Of a stretch of 64,000 bases of DNA, positions 26,585-37,385 are shown in pieces (within the stretch, counting starts at the first letter, position 1; each line of letters opens with the position of its first letter). The notes under the pieces are model-generated. The model was given only the letters and a program-made list of their open reading frames with translations. It was not told the origin of the DNA and did no database searches. The translations under genes and the position numbers were made by a program. The stretch is from assembly GCA_029959085.1 (NCBI GenBank), contig JARWIR010000039.1, forward strand, positions 3,720,001 through 3,784,000, in the 5' to 3' direction. The DNA is from Nemophila menziesii (lineage: Eukaryota; Streptophyta; Magnoliopsida; Boraginales; Hydrophyllaceae).

Positions 26585-26990
26585 CAGTAACCCTCGCGCC
26601 TCCGGCTAGCACCACCACTCGAGCGAAAACCAGTCTGATGGTCTTCAAGCTTCTCGCGCCTCCGGCTAGCACCACCACTCTGATGTTCTTCAAAGCTTCT
26701 CGCGCCTCCGGCTAGCACCACCACTCGAGCGAAAACCAGTCCGGCGAGGCTAGCAGCGAGGCTAGCAGCGAGGATCGAGCTCCCTCTTTTGCTTCCATGG
26801 TTATCCAACACCGCTGGATCTCATATCTCGAACAAGGAACCACAAATATGTGCGAGGCTAGGGTTGGCTTTCGCGTTCCAATGGTGTTGCTGCGCAGAGC
26901 TCCGGCGAGGCTAGCAGCGAGGATCGAGCTCCCTCTTTTGCTGCCATGGTTATCCAACACCGCTGGATCTCAGATCTCGAACAAGGAACA
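26585..26990. repeat. Duplicated GC-rich blocks inside MULE-1
   Basis: The block starting CTCGCGCCTCCGGCTAGCAC occurs three times (about 26592, 26655, 26699). A block of about 80 bp from GAGGCTAGCAGCGAGGATCG to AGATCTCGAACAAGGAAC occurs twice (about 26757-26837 and 26904-26985) with very few differences. Confidence 0.92.
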
Positions 26991-27407
26991 AGGAACAAGC
27001 ACACTGATGGAGTGCTTCGAATTCGTGCAAGAGATAGGGGACACGCGAGGCGGTTTGGGAGCTGGGGGGAGGAGAGAGAGATAGGGGAGGAGGGAGATGG
27101 TGGTGGTGGTGGTGGTGGTTGTTCTCATGGAGGAGGATAGTGGTGGTGGCAGTTTGGGATATGGGGGAGGGGAGAGAGAGATAGGGGAGGAGGGGAGGTG
27201 AGAGAATTATAATCTGAAAATTATAATTGGTGGGGTTCTAAAATAGTATATATATAATTCTAAAAGGGTAGTAAGGTAACAGGAGTTTCGGGGTTCATGT
27301 GTTAAAAAGTTGCTGAGGTCTTTAGTAAGAAGAGGCTCTAGGTGGGGGTGCTAACTCGAAGAGGGGGGTGTGGTCAACACCCTAAGTGTCATTTTCTCAA
27401 AAACATA

Positions 27408-27718
27408 TGATCTACAACGACCACCAAGTGGTCACTGAAGGTTCAACAGATTTGACGGCTCCTTATTGGTTGCTAAAAGTTTCACATATTTACTGAACAC
27501 TTAGGTGGTCGGTAATGTTGGAAAACCATTGAAACGACCGTGGTGGCGCTAATGATTCATTTTTACAGTCATCATAGTAGTCGCTAGATAGCTTGTCCTT
27601 ATGTGACCACGTTGATTGTCTATGTGGACCTCCAATAAGGAAATACTAGCGACCAAGGTGGTTAGAGGTGATTTCAACCAATAACAAACAATCACCAAAT
27701 CGCGCTAGCTTAGCCGTG
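27408..27718. repeat. Right subterminal repeats of CACTA element 1
   Basis: Repeats of the GCGACCAC/TGGTCGCT type again, matching those at the left end. They show that the two sides of MULE-1 belong to one CACTA element. Confidence 0.7.
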
Positions 27719-28251
27719 TTAAGTAACAGTTTAGATTACTAATTTTGGAATAGTTAAATTAGTTGTCCAAAATAATTACTAATTTTTTTAACTTACATCA
27801 TTGCCTCATATCTGGGTAATAATCTGGAAGTGCAATGCAACAGCCCACTAGACAGATAGGCAAAAACTTTGTCCAACTTGTGAATGAAAATGTATTATAC
27901 TAAGTGTAACAAGAATGCGCATGGTAATGGATTTGGATACATGTTGCTGTCTGAAAAAAGATCTTTCACACAAAAATATAACAATCATCTTGTATAGTAG
28001 TCCTTATGCCTCCAAATCATTATTCTTGGTCGACTCATCCGCATGCCCACCCCACCCAAACCACCCAAAACCTAAATCTCTCTCTAGCCCCCTCTCACCA
28101 TTCTACATCTATATATATGAGCAACCTTGGTATCAACTGGCACCTCCACTGCTCTCCCACAAATACTCTATACCTAAGCAAGAAAAGCACGAAATAATCA
28201 TCAACTAAACCTTAAAAAAACAAAAAACAGATTCATATCTCTCTTTATTTA
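27719..28251 (+). promoter_or_regulatory. Upstream region of SAMDC4
   Basis: Unique-looking sequence between the CACTA end and the SAMDC4 start. A TATA-like CTATATATATG lies at 28109-28119, which would place transcription start near 28145 and give a leader of about 105 bases. That stretch has no ATG before 28252, so a leader of this length contains no upstream ORF. The start site is inferred from the TATA position only. Confidence 0.5.
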
Positions 28252-29271
28252 ATGGCTATATCTGGTTTTGAAGGGTTTGAGAAAAGACTTGAGATGCAAT
28301 TCTCCGGTGACTATTCCGTGATCGGACTGGGTCTCCGACAGCTCGAATTCGAGTCTATAGAAGAAGTTTTGCATGCAGTGCAATGCACTGTAGTATCAGC
28401 TGTTGCCAATCAATATTTCGATGCATACGTGTTATCAGAATCAAGCCTTTTTATATACCCTACAAAGATTATAATCAAAACATGTGGGACAACACAGCTA
28501 TTGAAATCAATCCTTCCATTGATTCATTTAGCATGCAACATAGGGCTTACTCTATGTGAGTGTAGGTATTCAAGGGGTAGCTTTATTTTCCCTGATGAAC
28601 AACCTTACCCTCATACAAGCTTCCAAGATGAAGTGGTTTACATTGAAGAACATTTACCTAGTCATCTTTGTTATCGAAAAGCTTCTGTTATGCCTTCAAA
28701 ATTATCCTCTCATTCATGGCATGTGTTTTCAGCTAGTGATGCTTCATATAATCTTCAAGAACGCGATGAATTGTTCACTATTGAAGTTTGCATGACTGAG
28801 CTTGATCGTGTCCTTGCTCGTAAGTTTTTTCGCATTCCAAACGACGGTAAAAATGGTGATACAGCCGGGAAAGAGATGACGATGATTACTGGTATATGTG
28901 ATATAAACCCTAATGCACTTATCTGTGATTTTGCTTTTGATCCATGTGGATACTCAATGAATGGTGTTGATGGTGATCGTTACTCTACAATACATGTTAC
29001 ACCTGAAGATGGTTTCAGCTATGCAAGCTATGAATTCGTTGGTTCAAATTATGATGATCATAATAGTATTGCAGAGGTGTTAAAGAAGGTGGTACAAGTT
29101 TTCCGGCCAGGGACAATGTCAGTGTCGATAACAGGGGCTAGTCATGAGGTTTGGAGGCGTATTTCCAGTGCCATGGATCCTCTTGGAATGAAATGTCGGA
29201 GTTGTACTATGGATGACTTTCAAACCATTGGAGGTGTTGTGTTTCAAACATTTACTAGTCGTCGGAAATAA
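28252..29271 (+). CDS. SAMDC4: S-adenosylmethionine decarboxylase proenzyme, SAMDC4/BUD2 type
   Basis: Makes decarboxylated S-adenosylmethionine, the aminopropyl donor for spermidine, spermine and thermospermine. The proenzyme cuts itself and turns a serine into the pyruvoyl cofactor. The 339-residue intronless frame is full length. The cleavage motif Y-V-L-S-E-S-S-L-F places the cut between E63 and S64. C78 sits in K-T-C-G-T (proton-donor cysteine), and S235 and H248 match the processing residues in F-D-P-C-G-Y-S-M-N-G and the following S-T-I-H-V-T-P-E-D-G-F-S-Y-A-S. The N-terminus G-F-E-G-F-E-K-R-L-E carries the active-site acidic residues. The T-A-G-K-E-M-T segment (204-210) corresponds to a degradation signal proposed for plant SAMDCs. 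The sequence follows Arabidopsis SAMDC4/BUD2 more closely than SAMDC1-3, for example C-Y-R-K-A-S-V-M, E-V-C-M-T-E-L-D-R-V and the F-T-S-R-R-K end. No frame breaks; all key residues are present. The first ATG fits the family start. The product is cytosolic by family knowledge. Confidence 0.97.
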   Translation: MAISGFEGFEKRLEMQFSGDYSVIGLGLRQLEFESIEEVLHAVQCTVVSAVANQYFDAYVLSESSLFIYPTKIIIKTCGTTQLLKSILPLIHLACNIGLTLCECRYSRGSFIFPDEQPYPHTSFQDEVVYIEEHLPSHLCYRKASVMPSKLSSHSWHVFSASDASYNLQERDELFTIEVCMTELDRVLARKFFRIPNDGKNGDTAGKEMTMITGICDINPNALICDFAFDPCGYSMNGVDGDRYSTIHVTPEDGFSYASYEFVGSNYDDHNSIAEVLKKVVQVFRPGTMSVSITGASHEVWRRISSAMDPLGMKCRSCTMDDFQTIGGVVFQTFTSRRK

Positions 29272-29570
29272 ACGACCACTACCGGGATGGAAGGGGAAGT
29301 AGGGGTTTTCTTTTCTTTTGGGGTTAATTTGTTAATTCTTTTTAATTATTAAAGAAATGGTTGATGAAAATTATTAGTGTTATTGCATCCAATATGAATT
29401 AGATGAGGGGTTCATCATGATATTGTACCCCACTTATATTCGCACGCTTAGAAATGGTGAGTTTGTATGATAATACTATATCCTAGTGGTGATATGTGGA
29501 AATGTTTAATACTTTTATGACTTGAAACTCTAAAGAAATCTCCACTCTTTCTTTAACGGGTAATTATATA
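29272..29570. other. SAMDC4 3' untranslated and flanking region
   Basis: T- and A-rich sequence after the TAA. It likely holds the 3' UTR; no single polyadenylation signal stands out. Confidence 0.4.
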
Positions 29571-29760
29571 GAGAGTAATGATATATACCATCTATAATTA
29601 TATTATTCAAATATCATTCAACAACTATGTGATATGAATTGATTTGTTATAAATTATTAATTTTTTTATTTGATTAATAATTTATAACCAACTAAATCAT
29701 GTTACATCATTAAATGATATTTAGATAGTACAATTTTAAATAACATATATCACTACTCTT
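29571..29760. mobile_element. Foldback MITE downstream of SAMDC4
   Basis: Two arms of about 90 bp (AGAGTAATGATATATACC... and its near reverse complement ending ...ATATATCACTACTCT) meet at a short T-rich loop near 29665. The whole segment would fold into one long hairpin. I cannot define the target duplication, so the superfamily is open. Confidence 0.8.
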
Positions 29761-30178
29761 CTTTAATTATTTTATTTTTCTTATCTTATATAATTTCATC
29801 CACGTATATTTTTTTAGTCCTACTAATAATATTCACTTACCTTATTATATATATTAAAAAAATATCATTGTTATTCTCATTATTGCTAAAATACCCATCA
29901 TAAATGTATAGTAAAAAAAATTAAAAAAGAATTACTTAAAATTCAAAGTAAACAAAAAATTTAGAATACTAATTTTAATAACTGATCATTTTTTGTAAGA
30001 CCAAAAAATATTATTTTACACACTTCATCATTTTTAACACAATCTTCTAGTTGCTACTTTTTGTTCACTTTCAATTGCGTTCATTGAGTTTGGTCTACTT
30101 TTAAGAAATTTATTTTGTTTAAAAAATTCGCTATAAATTTGACGAATAAAAACAAATTATCATTTTTTAGGTTATATC
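29761..30178. other. Anonymous AT-rich spacer
   Basis: No gene or repeat that I can support between the foldback MITE and CACTA element 2. Confidence 0.5.
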
Positions 30179-30186
30179 ACACTATT

Positions 30187-30894
30187 TAGGTTAAGCAAAT
30201 GAAAACTAGAAAATTAAACCAAATCAAAAATCGAAAAAAATAAAACCAACTAAAAAAACCAAAAACCGAAAAACCCAATGGTTCGGTTTCCATTTTTGGA
30301 AAACCGAATTTTTGTGGTTCGGATTGGTTTACAACGCAAAAAACCAAACCAAATAACCAAATAAAAACTAAAACGACGAAGGAAAAAAAATAAGGAATCT
30401 GAGAATTTTTTTACAAGAATTATGTGAGAGAAAATTTTGTTGAGAATTTATTGTCTACGTGAATATTTTTTTTAAACTTTTAACGGTGTTATTAGCGAGA
30501 ATTTTTTATATCACATAAGATTATATTAGTAAGTATCTACTTGATTAATTTTATTAATCATGATTGTATATAGTTCATAATTTTATAAATTTACTTAGTT
30601 TTATAAACTAAGATAATAGTTGTTAGAATAGTAACATAATTGTATTAGAATATTAGTCGCTATTGGACAATGTATTTCAAGAAATGGTATGAAAAAAATT
30701 ATTGGTCAACCATCCAACTTTGCTGCGAACCAAAAAGCGAACTGAAACGAACAAATTCGGAACCAAAGACCAAATGTGAAACCAAATGCGAACCGTCCGC
30801 TTTGGTTTTTATATTACAAAAAACCAAAATATTCAGTTCGGTTCGGTTCTGGTTTCGCCAAAAAATCGAAACGAACCGAACCGTGCTCACCCCA
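30187..30894. mobile_element. hAT-like MITE inserted in the CACTA terminus
   Basis: A perfect 8-bp duplication ACACTATT lies at 30179-30186 and 30895-30902. Termini are TAGGTTAAGCA (left) and TGGGGTGAGCA (right, reverse complement). Both inner flanks are built of GGTTCGGTTCGG / CCGAACCGAACC blocks in inverted arrangement. The 8-bp target and TAGGGGTGAGCA-like ends suggest hAT. No transposase. Confidence 0.8.
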
Positions 30895-31520
30895 ACACTA
30901 TTACACGCATGATTTTTCGCGACTATGTAAGTAACTTTATCAGCGTGGACTATTGTCCTCGCCTAAGTGTGACCGCTTTTCTGGTGAAGAAAAATAAATT
31001 AAAATTGTCCTCGCCATTGTGTTTCTCTTTCACGATGAATTTGGTGTCCTCGCTATTGATATCATTCACGATGACATATTAGGTCATTAGCGAGGACAAA
31101 TGTCCTCACTATTGAGTGACGAGTATATAGATGTCAGCGAGCTGAACACCATTAATGGTGAATTTTACCCCAAAAAAGACCTACCAATGAATTGCTCTCA
31201 TTTTTTCCCTAATTCGTAACTTATGATTGGCCCCATTATTAACAAAACTTCTCTACTACATTATACGCATGTGGGTCCCACTTATAGTAAAAAAAATCCA
31301 TCAAATTCTCTAAATTAGATACTTTTAAAAAATGCAATCTTTTTTATATTTTGTTTAAATTAAGTATTTGTTGTATTATGTTTTGATTATATAAATGATA
31401 TGTGTCTTATTTGGTGTATTTTAGGTGTTATATGTATATTTTTGGATATAGTTGTTATTTTTAAAATTTGTTTAATTGTTTTTATTTAGTTATAATTAAA
31501 TGTTTAACTCAATTTAGATA

Positions 31521-33030
31521 ATGGATCCGGTTATGGATAAGAGTTGGATTAAATCAAATAATTTCGTTACGAGGGAATATTTGTCGGGTGTGAAGGATCT
31601 TATCAATTTTGTGAAAGAACACATGGGTAAATCTAGTTTCATCTTTTGTTTGTATAATCATTGTTTCAATAAACAAAAATTTCATATTAACGATGTTAGA
31701 ATGGATCTTTATAAATGGGGGTTTTAATCATCGTATGAGGTTTGAACGAAATACGGGGAAAAAGAAGTAATTCCTATGAATAACCCAATTGAAGATGATG
31801 AAATGTTGAATGTGTTGGATGATTTGAGACCCACTACTGAAGTTGGGGCCACTCCGGTGATACCGAGATGTAGGGCCGTAAACGAGCCGAGCCGAGCCGA
31901 ATACTAGATGTACAGGCTTGTTTGTTTAATTTCACGAGCCGAGCCTAGCTCAAATTTAAACGAGTCGAGCCGAGCTCAAATTTTAACGAGCCGAGCTCGA
32001 GCTTCCAATGATCAAAATCAGAAATGTTAGAACTTGTTTGTTTAACTTATAGAACATGCTTTTTTAGAGTCGAGCAAGATTTTCTCATGAACAATTAGTT
32101 TTTTATGGTTGAAATAGGACTTTCATGAACGGTTGGTATATGATGGAGTGTGTGGTATGAAAATATGAAACATAACATCAATGAAAAAATAATTGTCTAA
32201 AGAAATTACAAATATCCGACTTGATATTGAAGGTTTAATGATATATTTATAAGTAGATAATATATTAATTTGTAATTTTTATAATTATAAACGAGCTCAC
32301 GAGCCGAGCTCGAGTAGGCTCGTTTATTTATCGAGCTTGAAATGAAGTTTGAGCTTGTTTATATTCGAGCCGATCTCGAACGAGCTTCTCTCCGAGCCGA
32401 GCTCGAGCTGCTCGAGAGCGGTTTGGTTTATTTACAGCCCTACCGAGATGAGTGACGAGAATTTTACTGGACGGGGTTGTGGGTGTTTCGACACGTTGTT
32501 CGAGAAAATTGAGACAGAATTGTACCCGGTTATGCTACAATGGGTTCCTTGAATTTGATAGCCAATTTAATGCATGTCAAAGTGAAGAACAAGTTAACAA
32601 ACACCTCTTTTATCAAACTTCATCAGTTGTTGTGTTTGAATATTTTGTTTAGTATTATAAAGAGAATGAATAACTGGAGAAGTGTCCAGTATGTGGTGAA
32701 TCAAGTTGGGATCCAAAGAAAGGGAAGAAAGTGTCACATAAGAAACTACGTTATTTTCCCATTGTGCCAAGGTTGAAGAGAATGTATGCTTTGAGGCCCA
32801 CCGCCAAAGATATGATTTGGCACCATACTAGAAATAGTACAGACGCATATGTATTGCGTCATCCAATTGATGGTACTAGTTGGAACACGTTTGAGGGGAG
32901 GAATTCCAAGTTTGCTAGTGAACCACGTAATACACGCTTTAGTTTGGGCATTGGTGGATTTTTTTCTCCATGCAAAACAATTCATATAGCGTGTGGTCTA
33001 TTATTTCCTAGGAAACTTATAAGATAATGG
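31521..33030 (+). pseudogene. CACTA element 2 transposase relic
   Basis: 31521-31727 is the transposase-associated domain (M-D-K-S-W-I, then Y-L-S-G-V-K-D-L-I-N-F-V, C-L-Y-N-H-C-F-N). After the MITE, about 32445-32610 has E-T-E-L-Y-P and L-M-H-V-K-V-K-N-K. 32690-33010 carries the TNP2 start: C-P-V-C-G-E-S-S-W-D-P-K-K-G-K-K, then L-R-Y-F-P-I-V-P-R-L-K-R-M, D-M-I-W-H-H, L-R-H-P-I-D-G-x-S-W. The frame breaks several times and ends abruptly where the similarity stops. It is the same family as CACTA element 1 and better preserved in this part. Confidence 0.85.
31871..32441. mobile_element. MULE-type MITE in CACTA element 2
   Basis: ACCGAGATG (9 bp) is duplicated at 31862-31870 and 32442-32450. 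Ends are TAGGGCCGTAAACGAGCC and, inverted, AGGGCTGTAAATAAACC. Both inner ends carry inverted blocks of GAGCCGAGCCGAGCTCG; the middle is AT-rich. The 571-bp length, lack of coding and 9-bp target fit a Mutator-derived MITE. Confidence 0.85.
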
Positions 33031-33392
33031 TACTCACTCAACTCAAAAGAGGGTTCGCCTCCACAATAGAAAAGGTTCCTTAGACTTCTAAGAAGTCAAA
33101 CCCAAACAAAAATCGAATATTAACTCTGAGACTTCATGTTGTGAACTGGTTAATAAGACCAAAATCCAAATAATTTATCTTCTTTAATGCATGCGGTCGG
33201 ACCCACGTCAAAAAATGAACTAGAGAAATAATACACCGTTACGCTAAGTCTGATAAGTTAGAAGGGTACATCTATCTAGTTGACACCTAGTGTAGAAACT
33301 AATGCATGAATAATTTTCCAAGTCATATTCTAGCATAATATATATAACGTTTGACTTTACACATACAAACGTGTTTGTATTAACATCCTACA
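33011..33392. other. Possible Copia leader
   Basis: No gene. The stretch precedes the Copia gag start and may hold its LTR or leader, but I could not find a partner LTR. Confidence 0.35.
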
Positions 33393-35745
33393 ATGTCATC
33401 ATTAATCCCTATCCCCGGTATTCTTAAGAAGAATATTCATATTGGAGAGAACTTTTTTGATTGGAAGAGGAACTTGGACATAATTATCGCCTCAAAAGAT
33501 TACGAGTTTGTCCTAAGGATCCTAGTCCAATATTTGTAGAAGGGTTATTGATGTCTCCTCATTTGTGATAGATTTATGTTAAGATGAGACATCATTTTTA
33601 GTGATTTAAAAGTCTTTCTAATCGGTTTTCTTGAGAAATGGCGCACTTTCCTATTTTGAGTCTTGATTTAGTAAAATAATATTTTTAGAGCATATTGGGT
33701 TTAATTATTTATTTAGTGTGAAGCTTTGAAGATAATTATGGAGATTAATTAGAATCCAAGTCAAAGACTAAGATATATGGAAAGAAATAAGCATGGTAAT
33801 TGGAGATAAGGAAAGAAAAGCTAAAAACATGGAAAGGAAAGCTGCCTTAAATTTGAATTTCTGCACCTACGACCAAAAATCAGCTTATATCTCAAGATCG
33901 GTGTGGAATTTGGAGAAACGGTCAAGAGAAAAGTTGAAGATCTTTCCGAGACGATGAATTTCGACTACTCATACGCGTCAAAAGGATGAGTATTGAAGCT
34001 GCTAGGACCAAAACAAAAACGGACCTGATTTCATGTTTTAGGGTTACGGATTTGAGTTGGGCTTGGAGTCCACTACTTACCTTCTCCTTCAAGATTACGA
34101 ATTAGGTCTTCTAAACACCTATAAATACACCCTTATATCACTTGTAAAATCATCCTTGCCTCATAGTAATTAGTCCTTAGGGTTTTATTCATCAGAGTTA
34201 TTGTAAAGAGCAAGATGATTCTTTTATTATTTCCTTTAGTTTATTTTCTTCAGGTATGAACTAAACTTCCCATAGCTTGGGTTTTGCATCATGTATAAAC
34301 TATGAATTATAATGTCTTTCTATCTAAGTTTCTTTGGAATTATATGTTTTAATCTAATATTAGCTTCTTACCTTTATATTTGTTTATGTGTTTTTGATTT
34401 AATGAATGTTTTCCTTGCTAGTGCACGAGTATAGGATTACCTTAACAGTAGTTAGATGATCGCCTTAGCTGGGTGTCTAATTATTGAAACACCACATAAC
34501 GTTTAGTGTCGATATTGGTCTTGACAACACTAATTCTAACTAGATAGTCATTAGGGTATAATTTAATCACTATCACCATGTATGGAAATTGATTGCTTAG
34601 GGCCCTAGTAGCGTAGGTAAACCCTATTTGAACCAGCCTCGTGGTGTGTCCGTAGCCCCCTTAGTCGCTCTCAAGGTCTAAGGTATGGGAATTTAGAATC
34701 CTGACTAAATATCTAAGAGCTAATTATCTCCCTTATTAACTAGATTTGATAGAAAGAATTAGAAGGATTAGTGCATACTAGCAAAACCTAAGCTATACTT
34801 CTCATCTCATATTTCTTCGTATTTAATTTACTGTCTTTATTTTCCTTAGTTTAATTTATAATTTCGAATTTATCATCTCTTTATTTCCTTGTCTTTTAAT
34901 TAATTGCTTCTTACTCGTTATTTCTACCCATTCGATTAACACACTAAGTCCTTGAGCACGAACTCAACTTATCATTAAAACTTGCATTCGTCCTGTAATA
35001 CTTGCAGTGATGTGCCTGTCTAGGGTGAGAGTGCGTTGTTTTCTGACTTATTATTTATCTTATTTTATCACACTCTAGGCGACACCAGTTATCTCTCATT
35101 CTTGATATAAGAACAATACAAGATGGTTGGCTATTCATATGGTCAACTGCTATATCATGGCCTTAATCAACAATGTGTTGCAGATGGAATGTGAGGGAAT
35201 GAATCTTGCCAAAGAGATTATTGCATTTGTATCTGAAATATTCACATACAAGAACACTCCCACAAAGCAAGCTTCTCTTAGAAACGTGACAAATGACGGG
35301 ATGGTTGAAGGACGATTGTAAGAGACCACACTCTAAAGATTATCAATAACTTTAGCACAACCACGATATTTGGCGTTGACATAGATGAAGGAAGTGAGGT
35401 CTATATGATACTAGAGTCACTGCCTCAGTATTTTGGACCATTCAAACTTAATTATAACATGGGAAAGTGGGAGATGAACTTGCTAGAGCTGATGAAAGAA
35501 TTGCAGGCAGCTGAAGTCATCATCGATCGAAAAGGTAAGGCTTGTCCTAATTGGTAAAATTGCAAGGATGTGAACATAATAAGGGTGGGAAGGATTCATC
35601 CAAGAAGGGAAAGAAACAATTCAATAGTTCCAGTGTTAGAAAGAACAAGAAAGGGAATAAGAAGAGAGCACCTAATAATCCTCCCAAAGAAAAGTATTTC
35701 AAGTGTAAACTGAAAGGTCACTGGAAGTGAGACTATCCTAAGCTA
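33393..35745 (+). pseudogene. Copia gag relic split by a solo LTR
   Basis: Starts with ATG at 33393: after M-S-S-L comes G-E-N-F-F-D-W-K-R-N-L-D-I-I-I-A, a Copia gag N-terminus. After the solo LTR, 35127-35321 continues with C-Y-I-M-A-L-I-N-N-V-L-Q, followed in another frame by V-Y-M-I-L-E-S-L-P-Q-Y-F-G-P-F-K-L-N-Y-N-M and A-A-E-V-I-I-D-R-K-G-K. The zinc knuckle near 35695-35735 has lost its first and last cysteines to tyrosine and carries a stop. No intact protease, integrase or RT follows. Confidence 0.85.
33549..35087 (+). mobile_element. Solo LTR (TGATGTCTCC family), plus orientation
   Basis: A 1539-bp LTR, TGATGTCTCC...GGCGACACCA, with a perfect 5-bp duplication GTTAT at 33544-33548 and 35088-35092. 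It carries the family box GAGACATCATTTTTAG. It sits in a Copia gag relic. No second LTR or interior, so it is the product of LTR recombination. Confidence 0.94.
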
Positions 35746-37385
35746 CACAGACCAATAAGTAGTTCTCATTTAGTACCATGGTAAAATAATTTCATGTCGA
35801 TTCTTCTTGATTAGAATCTTGATCTACTAATCATTTTTATATTGAATGATTTACATATAACATGGAAGTTGATAAGTGAATAATGATCGAGGTTTCAAAT
35901 ATATGAAAGTTAGCTAGGTAGCTCGAGTTTCTTAGTATTAGTTGAGAGTTTTAAGGTAGAAAATTCATATTACTGTATTAGATAATAGATTAGAGGGTTT
36001 CTAATCAGATTATTTCATTTTTTTTAAATATTTTTTAGATATGCCTTGTGTTTTAAGGCATTGGATATTCATAGCTCCTAACTTACATTAGGATTAGTTG
36101 TTATTAAATTCAATAATATTAGGTAGATGTTTTCCTTTCAATTCTCTCTTGATTTAAAATAAATATATGTTTTATTCATATCGTATATAACGTGTGAGAA
36201 AAATCTAGGTTATGACATTCCTCAAATAAGGAAGTGTTGAGAAACACAATCCTATTTGGAAATAAGCATATGATATATTGGATAACCCTATAACATTTAG
36301 GTGAACATGGATCATAGTAATGGATCATCACGATCGTTCTTTGATATGAGCATGAATCTCTTAAATATTATTATTATCTAGATTCGATCCTCTCAAATAA
36401 AGATAAAGAAGAGACAAAGTAGCGATATGAAAAATTAAATTTAGATTTTGCTAGATCAAAATTAAAGCTCACCTAAGATAATGATCACCTTAAAGTCATT
36501 CACTAAGTGAAGTTTAAGACAAGAAGATTCTGGATACTCATCTAGTGGTTTGGAATGCATAATTTAAGAGAATGACATAGATAGATGTGTATGAGTGTAA
36601 TGAATGACATGCAAGATCATGTCAATCTATTAAGACACTTCTTAGATAACACGTATCAAAGCAAGTGATGTAAAATTAATCTCGTTATTTTGTCTTGGAC
36701 TCATATATACGATAATGAAAAATATACTCATTTGAGTCACGTTTTCCCGTTCTCTTTAGGAAATTAAGATGTCCTAAAAATATCAAGTAGTGTATTATCG
36801 TAGTAGGAGATGATCTAAGGAAACAATTTGTCAAGATAACACTCTAACAAAAAGTTGACCAATGTGATTCATGGAACACCACATAGAATGATGAATGGAA
36901 CCAGAGTGTTATATTGTAGCGGAAGTTGTACCAAGCAAGGGTCAAAATTATAAATTTTGCATGATTTAACCAATGACCATTCATTAATTCCATCAATAAG
37001 AGGAACACAAGTCAGAATCAGAGTCAAACGTGTGGTTTAAAGCATAACGTGGTTCAAATAAATATCTTAGGTCAACCATACATCGACTAACCCAATATGG
37101 AATGTCCTCTGAATTGGATTCCTTATTAAGCGAGACTAAGGGACTTATTGATTTTTCAAATGATGAGTCACCTCTAAACAAAACATCTCCACGTAGAAGG
37201 CGGTTTAGAAGGAACATTGATTAATATGTTTGCATTGTTCACAACTATTTATAAGAGATTTCGAATATTAATATGTTTTTATTGTTCAACTAAGATTGCA
37301 TACTAATTGTGACGAAAAATCTAAGATACTCGTTAAAACGACAAATAAGATTACACACAAGGTCACTAAATAATAGCCTATAAGA
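35746..37385. other. Anonymous region
   Basis: AT-rich sequence downstream of the Copia gag relic. It may include decayed Copia sequence, but no domain can be read. The short minus-strand frame at 36993-37217 shows nothing recognisable. Confidence 0.45.

Larger units (their letters stand above)
25674..27398. mobile_element. Non-autonomous MULE with GC-rich cargo (MULE-1)
   Basis: A perfect 9-bp duplication AAAAACATA (25665-25673 and 27399-27407) flanks a 1725-bp insertion in the CACTA element. The ends form a weak inverted repeat (GGGTGAATTATATATAGGGT against GAGAAAATGACACTTAGGGT). The 9-bp target and termini fit Mutator-like elements. There is no transposase. The interior holds short AT-rich tandem arrays, then a GC-rich, CCACCACC-rich stretch with duplicated 40-80 bp blocks, unlike the surrounding AT-rich DNA. 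This is the composition expected of a Pack-MULE, but I could not identify the source gene. The 176-residue minus-strand frame at 26281-26811 is low-complexity and follows the repeats; I do not call it a gene. Confidence 0.85.
21758..27718 (+). mobile_element. CACTA (En/Spm) element, decayed
   Basis: The left end is CACTACTACATGCAG, followed by dense subterminal repeats of the GCGACCAC/GTGGTCGC type (21795-22110). The right side has matching repeats (27410-27700) and a degenerate ...CCGTG end. Both ends abut TTAA, so the 3-bp target duplication is ambiguous. Inside, in order, are a transposase-associated domain relic, TNP2 relic, DUF4216-like relic, and a later-inserted MULE. Stops and frameshifts make it non-functional. 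Without the MULE it would be about 4.2 kb, with the C-terminal part of the usual second gene missing. Confidence 0.8.
30180..33010 (+). mobile_element. CACTA element 2, 3'-truncated
   Basis: The terminus CACTATT...ACACGCATG...TTCGCGAC resembles that of CACTA element 1. It is split after 7 bases by a hAT-like MITE; the second half resumes at 30896. Subterminal repeats of the TGTCCTCGC/GCGAGGAC type follow (30955-31135). A transposase relic starts at 31521 and the TNP2 similarity stops near 33010, with no right terminus visible. A MULE-type MITE interrupts the coding part. Confidence 0.75.

Noticed and set aside
26281..26811. 176-residue minus-strand open frame (and a plus-strand frame at 26512-26715) as a gene
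   Set aside because: It follows duplicated GC-rich blocks in a non-autonomous MULE, is low-complexity, and shows no domain.
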